The notes under the pieces were generated by a model. It made no database searches and had not been told where the DNA came from. It worked only from the letters and a program-made list of their open reading frames with translations. Made by a program: the position numbers and the translations under genes. Positions 34,228-42,736 of a stretch of DNA of 64,000 nt are shown in pieces (position 1 is the stretch's first letter; every line of letters starts with the position of its first letter). Source of the DNA: CAVRUF01 sp963716005 (GTDB lineage Bacteria > Actinomycetota > Thermoleophilia > Gaiellales > Gaiellaceae); assembly GCA_963716005.1 (NCBI GenBank), contig OY970285.1, forward strand, positions 1,488,001 through 1,552,000, in the 5' to 3' direction.

Positions 34228-34904
34228 GACTCGGTGCGGACTGCGATGACGTCGTCGAGGCGGGAGAGCGTGTCGACGATCTGCGACGTCGGAACGTCGC
34301 CCGGCAGCTCGACCTCGAGGCGAATTCGGCGGACGTCGTGCTCTCGACCCAGCTCGACGCGCCGAACCTTGACCTTGCGGGTCTCGATCGCGTCGACGAC
34401 GGGCCCGACCGCCGTCCCCGGCTCGACGTCCACCTGGAGCACGCTGGACTGGCGCCGCAAGCCGCGGACGACCGGCGCGCCCTCGAGCCAGCGCACAGGG
34501 CCGAGCCCGAGCAGCACGATCGCCGTAGCGATGAGCGCGGCCGCGAAGTAGCCCGCGCCGCAGGCCATCCCGATTCCGGCGACCACCCAGAGCCCCGCCG
34601 CGGTCGTGACGCCGCGCACCGACAGCCCCTGGCGGATGATCACGCCTGCGCCCAGGAACCCGATGCCGGCCACGATCTGCGCGGCGATCCGCGTCGGGTC
34701 GAACGTGACCGATCCCTCGAAGGTGAAGTCCCCCCAGGCGTACGCGGACACGAGCGTGAAGAGCGCCGAGCCGACGCCGACGAGCATGTGCGTCCGCAGG
34801 CCGGCCGCACGCTCGCGCATTTCCCGCTCGAGGCCGATCGCCCCGCACAGGGCCGCGGCGGCGAAGAGCCGCAACGCGATCTCGAGGTACGAGAGCTCAG
34901 GCAC
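34224..34904 (-). CDS. MgtC/SapB-family membrane protein
   Basis: MgtC-type protein; in pathogens MgtC modulates ATP synthase and magnesium adaptation, but the environmental members are uncharacterised. The 226 residues start with a helix holding AAALCGAIGLEREMRERAAGLRTH (family motif GLERE), then HMLVGVGSALF, GIGFLGAGVIIR and VRGVTTAAGLWVVAGIGMACG, giving four or five membrane helices. The last 80 residues (from VLQVDVEPGT) form an ACT-like cytoplasmic domain. The gene is inserted between rph and rdgB, overlapping both, which is unusual for that cluster. Confidence 0.88.
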   Translation of the reverse strand: MPELSYLEIALRLFAAAALCGAIGLEREMRERAAGLRTHMLVGVGSALFTLVSAYAWGDFTFEGSVTFDPTRIAAQIVAGIGFLGAGVIIRQGLSVRGVTTAAGLWVVAGIGMACGAGYFAAALIATAIVLLGLGPVRWLEGAPVVRGLRRQSSVLQVDVEPGTAVGPVVDAIETRKVKVRRVELGREHDVRRIRLEVELPGDVPTSQIVDTLSRLDDVIAVRTES

Positions 34905-35595
34905 GGTCGACCGCGACGCGCTGCGCCGCGGCTATCTGCTCGATTCCCGTCCGTGCCAGCTCGACCATCTCGCCGAGCCGCTCGTGGGTGAACGGCTCGC
35001 GCTCGGCCGTCGCCTGGATGTCGATCAGGCGTCCGCCGCCGGTCATGACGATGTTCATGTCGACGTCCGCCGAGGAGTCCTCGCGGTAGTCGAGGTCGAG
35101 GAGCAACTCGCCGCCGACGATGCCGAGCGACACGGCGGCAATGTGCTCCGGCGGCTCCGTGAACCCCTTCTTGCGCGCGGCGAGGACGAGGGCGACCCAG
35201 GCGCCCGAGACCGCCGCGGTGCGCGTGCCGCCGTCGGCCTGGAGAACGTCGCAGTCGAGCCAGAGCGTCCGTTCGCCGAGGTTCTTCAGGTCGTAGCCGC
35301 CGCGGATCGACCGGCCGATGAGCCGCTGGATCTCGACGGTACGCCCCTTCTGGCGGCCGGCGCTCGCCTCGCGGCGCATCCGCTCGCCGGTGGACGCGGG
35401 GAGCATCCCGTACTCGGCCGTGAGCCAGCCCTCGCCCTTGCCCTCGAGCCAGCGCGGGATCCCGTCCTCGACCGTGGCGGTGCAGAGCACGCGCGTGGAA
35501 CCGATGGAGATGAGCGCGGAGCCGTCGGCGTTCTCCAGGAAGTCCGGGACGATGCTCACGGGTCGGAGCTCGTTGGGCTTTCTGTCTTCTCTCAC
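34897..35595 (-). CDS. rph: Ribonuclease PH
   Basis: Phosphorolytic 3'-5' exoribonuclease that trims tRNA 3' ends. The 232-residue protein has ISIGSTRVLCTATVEDGIPRW interrupted here for length: key pieces are GSTRVLC and VEDGIPRWL, then GWLTAEYGMLPAST, RREASAGRQKGRTVEIQRLIGR-like region (RTVEIQRLIGRSIR), and the phosphate-site residues in DLDYREDSSADVDMN. Length and order are normal for RNase PH. The start GTG overlaps the murI stop. Confidence 0.95.
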   Translation of the reverse strand: MREDRKPNELRPVSIVPDFLENADGSALISIGSTRVLCTATVEDGIPRWLEGKGEGWLTAEYGMLPASTGERMRREASAGRQKGRTVEIQRLIGRSIRGGYDLKNLGERTLWLDCDVLQADGGTRTAAVSGAWVALVLAARKKGFTEPPEHIAAVSLGIVGGELLLDLDYREDSSADVDMNIVMTGGGRLIDIQATAEREPFTHERLGEMVELARTGIEQIAAAQRVAVDRA

Positions 35596-36410
35596 GCGAC
35601 CTCCAGGGCCAGATCGTTCAGGGAGACGGTGCGGACGGAGCGGACCGGGAGCTGGAGGAACCGCTCGCCGAGCCTGGCGAAGTCGCCGGCCTCCCCGGTG
35701 GTGAGGAACGTCGTCGCGCCTTCGCGGGCCGGGTCGTTGCCGATCCCCTTGCGTGCGAGCGTCTCGGCGACCTCGCGGGCGGTCTCGTCGGCGGAGAAGA
35801 CGAGCGTCGTCGCGCGGCCGAAGATGCGCTCGAAGAGCGGACGGAGGAGCGGGTAGTGCGTGCAGCCGAGGACGACCGTGTCGACGCCGGCTTCCTTCAG
35901 CGGCGCCGCGTAGTCGCGCACGGCGGCGAAGAGCTCCTCGGTTCCGGCGTTCCCCTCGATCAGCGGCACGAGGCGCGGGCACGCGACCTCGGTGACCGTC
36001 ACGCCCGCGTCGAGGGAATGGATGACGTCGGCGTAGCGGCCGCTCGCGACGGTTCCCTCGGTGGCGAGCACGCCGATGCGGCGGTTGCGCGTCGCCTGCA
36101 CGGCGGCGTGCGCCTCCGGAGTTAGGACGCCGACTACCGGCACCGTGAGCTGCTCCTGGAGGAGCGGAAGAGCGACGGCCGTGGCGGTGTTGCACGCGGC
36201 GGCGATGAGCTTCACGCCCTGGCGCTCGAGGTAGGTGCCGAGCTCGAGCGCGAACGTCTGCACCTCGTCCGCGGAGCGCGGGCCGTACGGGCAGCGCGCG
36301 CCGTCGCCGAGGTAGACGAAGTCCTCGGCGGGCAGCGTGACGAGGCACTCGTGCAGAACGGTGAGCCCGCCCGCGCCGGAGTCGAAGATGCCGATCGGGC
36401 GGTCGTCCAT
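35592..36410 (-). CDS. murI: Glutamate racemase
   Basis: Cofactor-independent racemase supplying D-glutamate for peptidoglycan. The 272-residue protein has IGIFDSGAGGLTVL at the N-terminus, the first catalytic cysteine in IAAACNTATA near residue 73 and the second in VLGCTHYPLL near residue 185; both are intact. It heads the murI-rph-mgtC-rdgB-CNB operon on the minus strand and is divergent from pabB with a 91-base gap that holds both promoters. Confidence 0.94.
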   Translation of the reverse strand: MDDRPIGIFDSGAGGLTVLHECLVTLPAEDFVYLGDGARCPYGPRSADEVQTFALELGTYLERQGVKLIAAACNTATAVALPLLQEQLTVPVVGVLTPEAHAAVQATRNRRIGVLATEGTVASGRYADVIHSLDAGVTVTEVACPRLVPLIEGNAGTEELFAAVRDYAAPLKEAGVDTVVLGCTHYPLLRPLFERIFGRATTLVFSADETAREVAETLARKGIGNDPAREGATTFLTTGEAGDFARLGERFLQLPVRSVRTVSLNDLALEVA

Positions 36411-36501
36411 GCCGGCGATTCTACGAGCGCGCCTGGACCGCGCAGTGCCGTGTCCGTTTCGGACCTTCGTGAGCGCGGCTCGAACGACTAGCGTTACGAG
36501 C

Positions 36502-37536
36502 GTGCTCGAGGTCTGGGACACACGGGATCCGTTCGACGCGGTTGCGGAGTATCTGGAGGACGCCGGGTTCTACGGCGGAACTCAGCCGGCCGACGTCTAC
36601 TTCGGCTACCGGATCTCCGACGGGCTGCGGCGGCTGAGCCTGCCTGCGCCGTCCGAGCCGTGCGCGCTTCCGCTCGCGGCCTGCCGCATCGGCCGCGCGG
36701 CCGGCACGCCGCACGAGATCGAGATCGGCTCCTGGGAGCACACCTGGCACCCGGACGACTACGGCCAGGCGATCCGCGCCGTCCGCTCGGCGATCGAGCG
36801 CGGCGACGTCTACCAGGTGAACCTCGTCCAGCACCTGTCGGCGCCGTTTCGCGGCAACGCAGAGGGACTGGCGCGACGCCTCGCGCCGCTCGACCCGCTC
36901 CACCCCGCGCCCCTCGAAGGCAACGGCTGGGCGATCGTCTCCGCGTCGCCGGAGCTCTTCCTGCAGCGCCGCGGCCGCACCCTCACCACGCGCCCGATCA
37001 AGGGGACGCGACCGCTCGACGACGCCGCCGAACTCCACGACTCCGAGAAGGACGCGGCGGAGCACACGATGATCGTCGACCTCGAGCGAAACGACCTCGC
37101 GCGCGTGTGCGAGCCCGGCACGGTGCGCTGGCCCGAGCTGATGGCCGAGGAGCCGCTCGCCGGCGTCGCGCACCTCGTCTCGACCGTGCAGGGAACCCTG
37201 CGCGAGGGCGTGACGCTCCCGGAGATCCTCCGCGCCACCTTCCCCGGCGGCTCGATCACGGGGGCGCCGAAGATCGCCGCCGTCGACCTGATCGCCGCGC
37301 TCGAGCCGGTCGGACGCGGCGCCTCGATGGGCGCGCTCGGGACGATCTACCCCAACGGCGACTTCGACCTGGCGCTCACGATCCGCACCTTCGCGCTCGC
37401 CGCGGGCCGCATCCACCTCTGGGTCGGCGGCGGGATCGTCTGGGACTCGGATCCCGACGAGGAGATCGAGGAGTCCTGGGTCAAGGCCCGCCCGTTGCTC
37501 GCCCGCATCGGCAGCCGCACCGCGGTGCCCGCGTGA
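36502..37536 (+). CDS. pabB: Aminodeoxychorismate synthase component I
   Basis: Chorismate-utilising enzyme forming 4-amino-4-deoxychorismate for folate. The 344 residues match the PabB/TrpE core: GDVYQVNLVQHLS, TRPIKGTRPL with the chorismate-binding lysine, MIVDLERNDLARV (metal site), VSTVQGTL, FPGGSITGAPKIAA and the C-terminal VGGGIVWDSDPDEE. The N-terminal tryptophan-site domain is very reduced, and no amidotransferase domain is fused, so it needs PabA or ammonia. GTG 36502 is used. Its stop overlaps the pabC start (GTGA). Confidence 0.9.
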   Translation: MLEVWDTRDPFDAVAEYLEDAGFYGGTQPADVYFGYRISDGLRRLSLPAPSEPCALPLAACRIGRAAGTPHEIEIGSWEHTWHPDDYGQAIRAVRSAIERGDVYQVNLVQHLSAPFRGNAEGLARRLAPLDPLHPAPLEGNGWAIVSASPELFLQRRGRTLTTRPIKGTRPLDDAAELHDSEKDAAEHTMIVDLERNDLARVCEPGTVRWPELMAEEPLAGVAHLVSTVQGTLREGVTLPEILRATFPGGSITGAPKIAAVDLIAALEPVGRGASMGALGTIYPNGDFDLALTIRTFALAAGRIHLWVGGGIVWDSDPDEEIEESWVKARPLLARIGSRTAVPA

Positions 37537-38381
37537 CGCTCCTCGCGGTCGCCGTCCGCGGCCGCGGCGTCGTGGCGGCGGACGAGCCGGTTCTCCATGC
37601 CGACGACCAGGGCTTCCTCCGTGGACGCGCCGCCTTCGAGACCGCCCGGGTGTACGGGGGCCGTCCGTTCAGGCTCGCGGATCATCTCGAGCGCCTCGCT
37701 GGATCGGCCTCGCGCATCGGCCTTCCTCCGCTCGACGGCCTCGAGGAGCTCGCCGCCCAGGCGCTCGCGGCGGCCGGCGAGGACGAGGCGGTGCTGCGCC
37801 TCTACTGGACGGCGGGGCGCGAGGACACGGACGAGCCGACCGGGCTCGCGCTCGTCTCGTCGCTGCCGCCGGGCCTGGACAAGCGCCGCGAGCAGGGCCT
37901 GAAGCTCGCGTCGATCCCGCTGGCGATGGAGGCGGCCGAGCGCACCGACGCGCCGTGGATGCTCGGCGGCGTGAAGTCGACGAGCTACGCCGTGAACATG
38001 GCCGCCGAGGCCGAGGCGAAGCGGCGCGGCGCCGACGACGCGGTCTTCCTCGGCCAGGGCGACGTCGTCCTCGAAGGCCCGGTCACGAACATCTGGTGGC
38101 GGCGGGAGCGCACGCTCTTCACTCCCGCGCTCGACCTGGGGATCCTCGCCGGCGTGACCCGCGCGACGCTCCTCGAGGAGGCGGCGGCGCTCGGCTACGA
38201 GATCCGCGAGGGCGCGTTCCCTCTGGGCGAACTGGCCGCGGCGGACGAGGCGTTCACGTCCTCCTCCGTGCGCGAGGTGATGCCGGTCGTCGCGCTCGAC
38301 GGCGCGGCCGTCGGCGACGGTGCGCCAGGGCCGGCCGCGGCCGAAATGCAGTCCTCTCTGCGCGTGAGGGCACTAAGCTAA
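37533..38381 (+). CDS. pabC: Class IV aminotransferase, probable 4-amino-4-deoxychorismate lyase
   Basis: PLP enzyme of fold type IV. Next to pabB the likely job is splitting aminodeoxychorismate to 4-aminobenzoate and pyruvate. The 282-residue protein has HADDQGFLRGRAAFETARVYGG at the start (shown in part: GFLRGRAAFET), the PLP lysine in GGVKSTSYAVNM near residue 148, GDVVLEGPVTNIWW and GILAGVTRATLLE. Branched-chain or D-amino acid aminotransferases share these motifs, so assignment rests on context. It is coupled to pabB and followed 5 bases later by a class I amidotransferase. Confidence 0.85.
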   Translation: MTLLAVAVRGRGVVAADEPVLHADDQGFLRGRAAFETARVYGGRPFRLADHLERLAGSASRIGLPPLDGLEELAAQALAAAGEDEAVLRLYWTAGREDTDEPTGLALVSSLPPGLDKRREQGLKLASIPLAMEAAERTDAPWMLGGVKSTSYAVNMAAEAEAKRRGADDAVFLGQGDVVLEGPVTNIWWRRERTLFTPALDLGILAGVTRATLLEEAAALGYEIREGAFPLGELAAADEAFTSSSVREVMPVVALDGAAVGDGAPGPAAAEMQSSLRVRALS

Positions 38382-38385
38382 GTCC

Positions 38386-39105
38386 ATGCGGATTCTCACG
38401 CTGATCCACGGCAAGGACGCCGGTCCTGGCGTGCTCGGCGAGGAGATCGTCGCCGCCGGCCACGAGCACGAGATCCGCAGCTACGCGCTCGGAAACCTCC
38501 CGGCGCATCCTGTCGGAAGCTACGACGGCGCGCTCGTCATGGGCGGCTCGATGAACGTCCACGAGGTCGACGGGCATCCCTGGCTGCACCAGGAACGACA
38601 TGCGATCTCGGATCTCCTCGACGCGGGCGTCCCCCTGCTCGGGATCTGCCTGGGGAGCCAGCTCATCGCGGCGGTCAGCGGCGGCACGGTCTCACGCGTG
38701 TCCCAGCCCGAGATCGGCTGGTACGAGGTCGAGACGACCGAGGAGGCCGCGACCGACCCGGTCCTCGGCTCGCTGCCGTCGCGCTTCACGGCGTACCAGT
38801 GGCACAGCTACTGCTCCGACCTCCCGCGCGGCGCGGTCGAGCTCGCAACGAGCCCGGTCTGTCTCCAGGCCTACCGGCTCGGAGACAACGCCTGGGGCAC
38901 GCAGTTCCACGCCGAGGTCACGTCCCAGATCTGCAACGGCTGGATCGAGAGCTACGACACCGACCCGGACGCGATCGCCGTCGGGTTCGACCAGGACGAG
39001 GCGCGCACGGCGGTGGCCCAGAACATCGGCCGCTGGAACGAGATCGGCCGCGAGCTCGCGCGCGGCTTCCTCGGCTACCTGTCCGCCGGGCGCGTCGCGG
39101 CCTAG
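38386..39105 (+). CDS. Class I glutamine amidotransferase-like protein
   Basis: Stand-alone glutaminase-fold protein of 239 residues related to GMP-synthase-type amidotransferases. The nucleophile elbow LLGICLGSQLIAA (Cys near residue 86) and the histidine in GTQFHAEVTSQ (family: FHPE) are present; the Pro-Glu of the usual HPE triad is Ala-Glu. It may supply ammonia, or cut gamma-glutamyl compounds. Its position directly after pabB-pabC suggests it might serve PabB, but it is not a typical PabA. It is convergent with the rhodanese gene, the stops overlapping. Confidence 0.8.
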   Translation: MRILTLIHGKDAGPGVLGEEIVAAGHEHEIRSYALGNLPAHPVGSYDGALVMGGSMNVHEVDGHPWLHQERHAISDLLDAGVPLLGICLGSQLIAAVSGGTVSRVSQPEIGWYEVETTEEAATDPVLGSLPSRFTAYQWHSYCSDLPRGAVELATSPVCLQAYRLGDNAWGTQFHAEVTSQICNGWIESYDTDPDAIAVGFDQDEARTAVAQNIGRWNEIGRELARGFLGYLSAGRVAA

Positions 39106-39449
39106 GTCGAACGCCGCGACCATTCGTGCCACGAGCCGTGGTAGTTCACGGCCTCGATCCCGGCGCTCGTGAGCGCGGTCGCCGCGATCCCTGACCGCGA
39201 GCCGGAGTGGCAGTAGACGACGATCGGCTTCTCCCGGTCGACCCCGCGCGACTCGAGGAGCGCGTCCAGCTCCTTGCGGCGATCGGCGTGGAGGAGCTCC
39301 TCGAGCTCGATGTTGACCGCGCCCGGGATGTGACCCTGGACGGGATCGCAGTGGTGGCCGGCCGTGCCGTCGTACTCGGTCGGCGTACGCACGTCGACGA
39401 GGTTCACCGCGTCGTCGGCGAGGAGCGCCGCGAGCTCGTCCCCGGTCAT
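39102..39449 (-). CDS. Single-domain rhodanese
   Basis: Sulfurtransferase domain of 115 residues. DDAVNLVDVRTPTEYDGT, GHIPGAVNIELEEL, and the active-site loop VVYCHSGSRSGIAATAL with the persulfide cysteine near residue 85 are intact. A single-domain rhodanese usually passes sulfur or handles cyanide; the partner is unknown. The insertion GHHCDPVQ adds one cysteine before the conserved GHIPGA. Its start overlaps the stop of the alpha/beta hydrolase gene, so the pair is coupled. Confidence 0.88.
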   Translation of the reverse strand: MTGDELAALLADDAVNLVDVRTPTEYDGTAGHHCDPVQGHIPGAVNIELEELLHADRRKELDALLESRGVDREKPIVVYCHSGSRSGIAATALTSAGIEAVNYHGSWHEWSRRST

Positions 39450-40123
39450 GCGATCCCCTCGAGGAAGGCGAGCAACTCGGCCGAGAGGTCGTCCGGACGC
39501 TCGACGGGCGGCAGATGGCCCGTGCCGGGCATGAGCACGAGCCTGGCGTTCGGCAGCGCCGCCACCATCGCCTCGGACTCGGCGGGCGGAATGAGCGCGT
39601 CCTCCTCGCCGGCGACGACCAGCACGGGCACGCCGATCTCCGGGAGGAGCGCGGTCGAGTCCTCGCGGTCGCGGATCGCTTTCACGGCGTTCACGACGCG
39701 GGCCTCGTCGCGGTTCGGCGCGAGGCCGTCGACCGGGGCGGCAGTCAGCTTCGGCTCCATCTGCTCCCAGAGCGCCGCGACTCCGCCCTCGGCGATGAGG
39801 CGCAACGTTGCCTCGCGGGCTTCGCGCGCCTCCGGCGAGTCGGCGCCGGGCCGCGTCCCGACGAGCCCGAGTCCCGCGATTCGCTCGGGCGCCTGCCGCC
39901 ACAGCTCGAACGCGAGGTAGCCGCCCATCGAGCTCCCGACCGGCACGACCGGGCCGTCCGTGGCGCCGAGCACCGACGACGCCCACGCCGCCATCGTGGC
40001 GCCGTCTCCGAGCTCGGGCGCGTCGGCCGTCCAGCCGGCGCCCTCGAGCGGCGCGCGCACGCCGTCCCACATTCGCGGGTCGAGCGGGAACGCGTGGAGG
40101 AGGAGGACGTGTGGTCGGCTCAT
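39446..40123 (-). CDS. Alpha/beta hydrolase
   Basis: Alpha/beta-hydrolase fold enzyme of 225 residues, similar in pattern to 3-oxoadipate enol-lactonase and BioH-type hydrolases. LLLHAFPLDPRMWDGV forms the oxyanion region, the nucleophile is the serine in VGSSMGGYLAFEL near residue 80, the acid is in VVAGEEDALIP, and the histidine is in GTGHLPPVERP. Its substrate is unknown. Start and stop overlap the neighbouring membrane protein and rhodanese genes by four bases each, indicating one tightly packed operon. Confidence 0.85.
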   Translation of the reverse strand: MSRPHVLLLHAFPLDPRMWDGVRAPLEGAGWTADAPELGDGATMAAWASSVLGATDGPVVPVGSSMGGYLAFELWRQAPERIAGLGLVGTRPGADSPEAREAREATLRLIAEGGVAALWEQMEPKLTAAPVDGLAPNRDEARVVNAVKAIRDREDSTALLPEIGVPVLVVAGEEDALIPPAESEAMVAALPNARLVLMPGTGHLPPVERPDDLSAELLAFLEGIA

Positions 40124-41007
40124 CGGCTGGCCCGGCGAAGGAGAGCGTAAATCCCGGCGGCGAGCAAGAGGATAAGGAGCCACGCAACCGAGACGGTCGG
40201 TTGGAGCATCCCCGGGAACTCGAAATCGGACGCGCCGCGCTTCACGACCTGCTCGAGCCAGAAGTCGTCGAGCGTATTCGCGAGCGCGTAGGCGAGCATG
40301 AGCGACAGGTAGGCCGTGAGCGCCGTGCGGAGACCCGGCCGGGCGATCCTCCCCAGCTCGCGCGTCAGGAGGAGCGCGGTGAGCGAGAGCAGCACGCCGT
40401 CGGTGCCGTGGTGGTGGCCGAAGTGCACGGCGGCCAGGTTCGGGTGCCCGGGCTCGGGCACGACGCGGGACGCCTCGAAGATCCCGCCGAGGCTCAGGTG
40501 GATGCCGAGCTCGGCGCCGATCCAGGGGATGGCGGCGACGAGCAGGCAGGCGCCGATCACGACGCGGATCCAGTCGTAGGGGACGCGGCGCGGAGGGCTC
40601 CCGACGCCGTGGCGGACGACGGCGGCGATCGTGAGAGCCGCCGCCAGGAGTACGCCGCACGCGGGGACGACGTTCACGAGCTTCGCGTCCAGGTCGTCGG
40701 CCTCGACCACGCCGGGGATCGCGACCACGAGCGCGAGCGGGACGACGGCGCTCGCGAGCCGGTCGCCCCATCGCGTGCGGAGACGCTCCGCGGCCAGCCC
40801 GGCGAGCGCGATCGCCGCGAGCGCCATGGGGAAGTTCATGAGGACGAGGACCCGGCCCAGCCCGCCCGGGAGGCCGTCGACGCTGACGTTCCAGAGCTCC
40901 TCCGGCGGGAGCCGGGAGTAGGTGACGAGCACGGCGAGCGCGCTCACGCCGAGGAGCGCCCAGACCACGAGGGCCTCGGTTAGCGCCGGCCGTTGCGCGT
41001 CGGCCAC
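40120..41007 (-). CDS. Polytopic membrane protein of unknown function
   Basis: Not recognised. The 295 residues have about seven or eight hydrophobic helices. A conserved-looking HFGHHHGTDG motif lies before the fifth or so helix and could coordinate a metal or haem; histidine-rich membrane motifs of this kind occur in several oxidoreductase and desaturase families, but none is assigned. The GTG start at 41007 overlaps the last base of the upstream gene. It sits in an operon with an unknown soluble protein, a hydrolase and a rhodanese. Confidence 0.7.
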   Translation of the reverse strand: MADAQRPALTEALVVWALLGVSALAVLVTYSRLPPEELWNVSVDGLPGGLGRVLVLMNFPMALAAIALAGLAAERLRTRWGDRLASAVVPLALVVAIPGVVEADDLDAKLVNVVPACGVLLAAALTIAAVVRHGVGSPPRRVPYDWIRVVIGACLLVAAIPWIGAELGIHLSLGGIFEASRVVPEPGHPNLAAVHFGHHHGTDGVLLSLTALLLTRELGRIARPGLRTALTAYLSLMLAYALANTLDDFWLEQVVKRGASDFEFPGMLQPTVSVAWLLILLLAAGIYALLRRASR

Positions 41008-41774
41008 TAGCGCGGAAGGTCGATCGCGCCCTCGGCCTCGCGGGCCTCGGGATAGCCGTGCGTCGCCCCCGGGAGCGAGAACAGCGTTGCGATCTCGGTG
41101 AGCAGCTCCCGCGCGGGCGGCAGCTCCTCGGGCGAGCGGCCGGTGCGGGCCGTCTCGCGCACCGCGTCGGGGTCGGCGCCGGTGAGCCGGGCCATGAGAC
41201 GCGGGTTGGCGCCGAACGCGATCACGTCGCCGGGCGGCAGCGAGCCGTAGAACTCGGGGACGGAGAGGTACTCGTCGACCACGCGCCCGCGCTCGAGTGC
41301 GACGTAGCGGACGACGGCGTTCTCCTCGGCACCGACCGCGACGACGAACGCGCCCATGCGGTCGGAAAGCTCGCGGGCCAGGCGGCGGAGCATCTCGGGC
41401 TCGCGGTCGCAGAGCTCGTCGTAGATCGAGGTCCAGCCGTCACGCGGAGGGACGACGACGCTGCCCTTCGATCCACCGGGCAGCCGCGGGACGAACTGGC
41501 GCACGGCCCGCGTGACCGCGTCGAGGTCGTCCGACTGGACGTGGATCGAGCCCAGCGACGGCTCGTGCGCTCCGCCCAGGTGGCTCTCGATCGCCTCGAC
41601 GGGCGCGGTGAGGACGCGCGTCACCTCGCTGAACCCGGCGCGGATCCATGCGTCGCCGGCGTCGTGCGACGTCTCGATGAGGATGTGCTCCTCACCGGCC
41701 GCGCGCGCGGCCTCGACCAGCTCGCGCAGGGCGTCGTCGGTGGGCTGCTCGTCGATGCGTGCCTGGTACGGCAT
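41007..41774 (-). CDS. Hypothetical soluble protein
   Basis: Not recognised. The 255-residue product begins with a short segment (EHILIETSHDAGDAWIRAGF, about residues 28-47) resembling a small acetyltransferase-like piece, then a strand-rich domain (GSIHVQSDDLDAVTRAV; GSVVVPPRDGWTSIYDELC), and a second half with AFVVAVGAEENAVVRYVALERG, VDEYLSVPEFYGSLPPGDV. A repeated layout is suggested but not proven. No membrane segment or metal-binding motif is clear. It starts 10 bases after the AlkA-type glycosylase gene ends and is probably co-transcribed with it. Confidence 0.6.
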   Translation of the reverse strand: MPYQARIDEQPTDDALRELVEAARAAGEEHILIETSHDAGDAWIRAGFSEVTRVLTAPVEAIESHLGGAHEPSLGSIHVQSDDLDAVTRAVRQFVPRLPGGSKGSVVVPPRDGWTSIYDELCDREPEMLRRLARELSDRMGAFVVAVGAEENAVVRYVALERGRVVDEYLSVPEFYGSLPPGDVIAFGANPRLMARLTGADPDAVRETARTGRSPEELPPARELLTEIATLFSLPGATHGYPEAREAEGAIDLPR

Positions 41775-41784
41775 CGCCGGAACC

Positions 41785-42600
41785 CTACGTCGCGCGCTCG
41801 ACCCGCGCGCCGACCAGCAGGTAGTGCGCGGCGAGGTTGCGGTAGCCGGCGAAACGGTCGCCGAAGCTGCGCACCTCGTCGATCGTGGCCGGGCGTCCTT
41901 CGAGGTAGAACGAGGACACGACCTTGCGCAGCGCGAGGTCGCCGGCCGGCCAGGCGTCGACGCGGCCGAGGTGGCGCGCGAGGAACCAGTCGGCCGTCCA
42001 CTCGCCGATCCCGGGCAGGGAGACGAGCTCGCGCTTGACCTCCTCGTCGGGAAGCGCGGCGAGCGCATGGAAGTCGACGTCGCTGCGGGCGAGACCCACC
42101 GTGTACGCGGCCTTGCTGCGCGAGAAGCCGAGCGCGATCAGCTCGTCGGGCTCCGCCGCCGCGAGCCGCTCCCGCGTGGGGAATGCCCAGACGCGCTCGT
42201 GCTCGACGCCGAACGCCCGGATCAGGCGTCCGCGAATCGCAGCCGCTGCGCGGAGCGAGATCTGCTGCGACGTGATCGCGGTGACGAGCGCCTCGACCGG
42301 GTCAGGAACCTGCGCCGGACGCAGGCCGTGGAGCTCTCCGACGAGCCGCGCGAGGACGGGGTCGTCGGTCGCGGCGAGCGGCGCGAGGTCGAAGCCGCCG
42401 CCGAGGAACCGGCGAACCGCGTCGGGCGCGGGCGCGTCGATTTCGACGCCGCCTCCGGCCGGGCCGATCGCGACCTCGCGGCCGTCGAGGACACGGACCA
42501 GTCTCCCGTCGACCCAGCGGTTCGCGAGGTCGTCGCCGAACGCGCGAAAGCGCTCGGTCGTGAGCGCGAAATCGAACGGCTCGGGGAGCGCTACGAACAC
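41785..42600 (-). CDS. DNA-3-methyladenine glycosylase II (AlkA-type HhH-GPD)
   Basis: Base-excision repair glycosylase removing alkylated bases. The 271 residues have an N-terminal AlkA-N-like domain, then the HhH-GPD core: PVEALVTAITSQQISLRAA, LGFSRSKAAYTVGLAR, and the hairpin plus catalytic aspartate in LVSLPGIGEWTADWFLARHLG and AWPAGDLALRK. The iron-sulfur cluster of EndoIII-like relatives is absent, as expected for AlkA. GTG 42600 is the start; the 136 bases upstream contain no gene. No Ada or ogt gene is adjacent. Confidence 0.88.
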   Translation of the reverse strand: MFVALPEPFDFALTTERFRAFGDDLANRWVDGRLVRVLDGREVAIGPAGGGVEIDAPAPDAVRRFLGGGFDLAPLAATDDPVLARLVGELHGLRPAQVPDPVEALVTAITSQQISLRAAAAIRGRLIRAFGVEHERVWAFPTRERLAAAEPDELIALGFSRSKAAYTVGLARSDVDFHALAALPDEEVKRELVSLPGIGEWTADWFLARHLGRVDAWPAGDLALRKVVSSFYLEGRPATIDEVRSFGDRFAGYRNLAAHYLLVGARVERAT

Positions 42601-42736
42601 GCGCGCAGGCTACGCGTGTTTCGTCACACTTCCGCGCGCCGTTCGGCGCAAACGCGCATGTCGTGTGCGTTTTCCGGGAGTAGGCTCTACGCCGTAGGCG
42701 GGCGGGATCGGGAACCCGATGTAACTCGCGCGAGGG

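Noticed and set aside
38386..39105. PabA (aminodeoxychorismate synthase component II)
   Set aside because: The motifs fit a GMP-synthase-like stand-alone amidotransferase rather than the TrpG/PabA signature.
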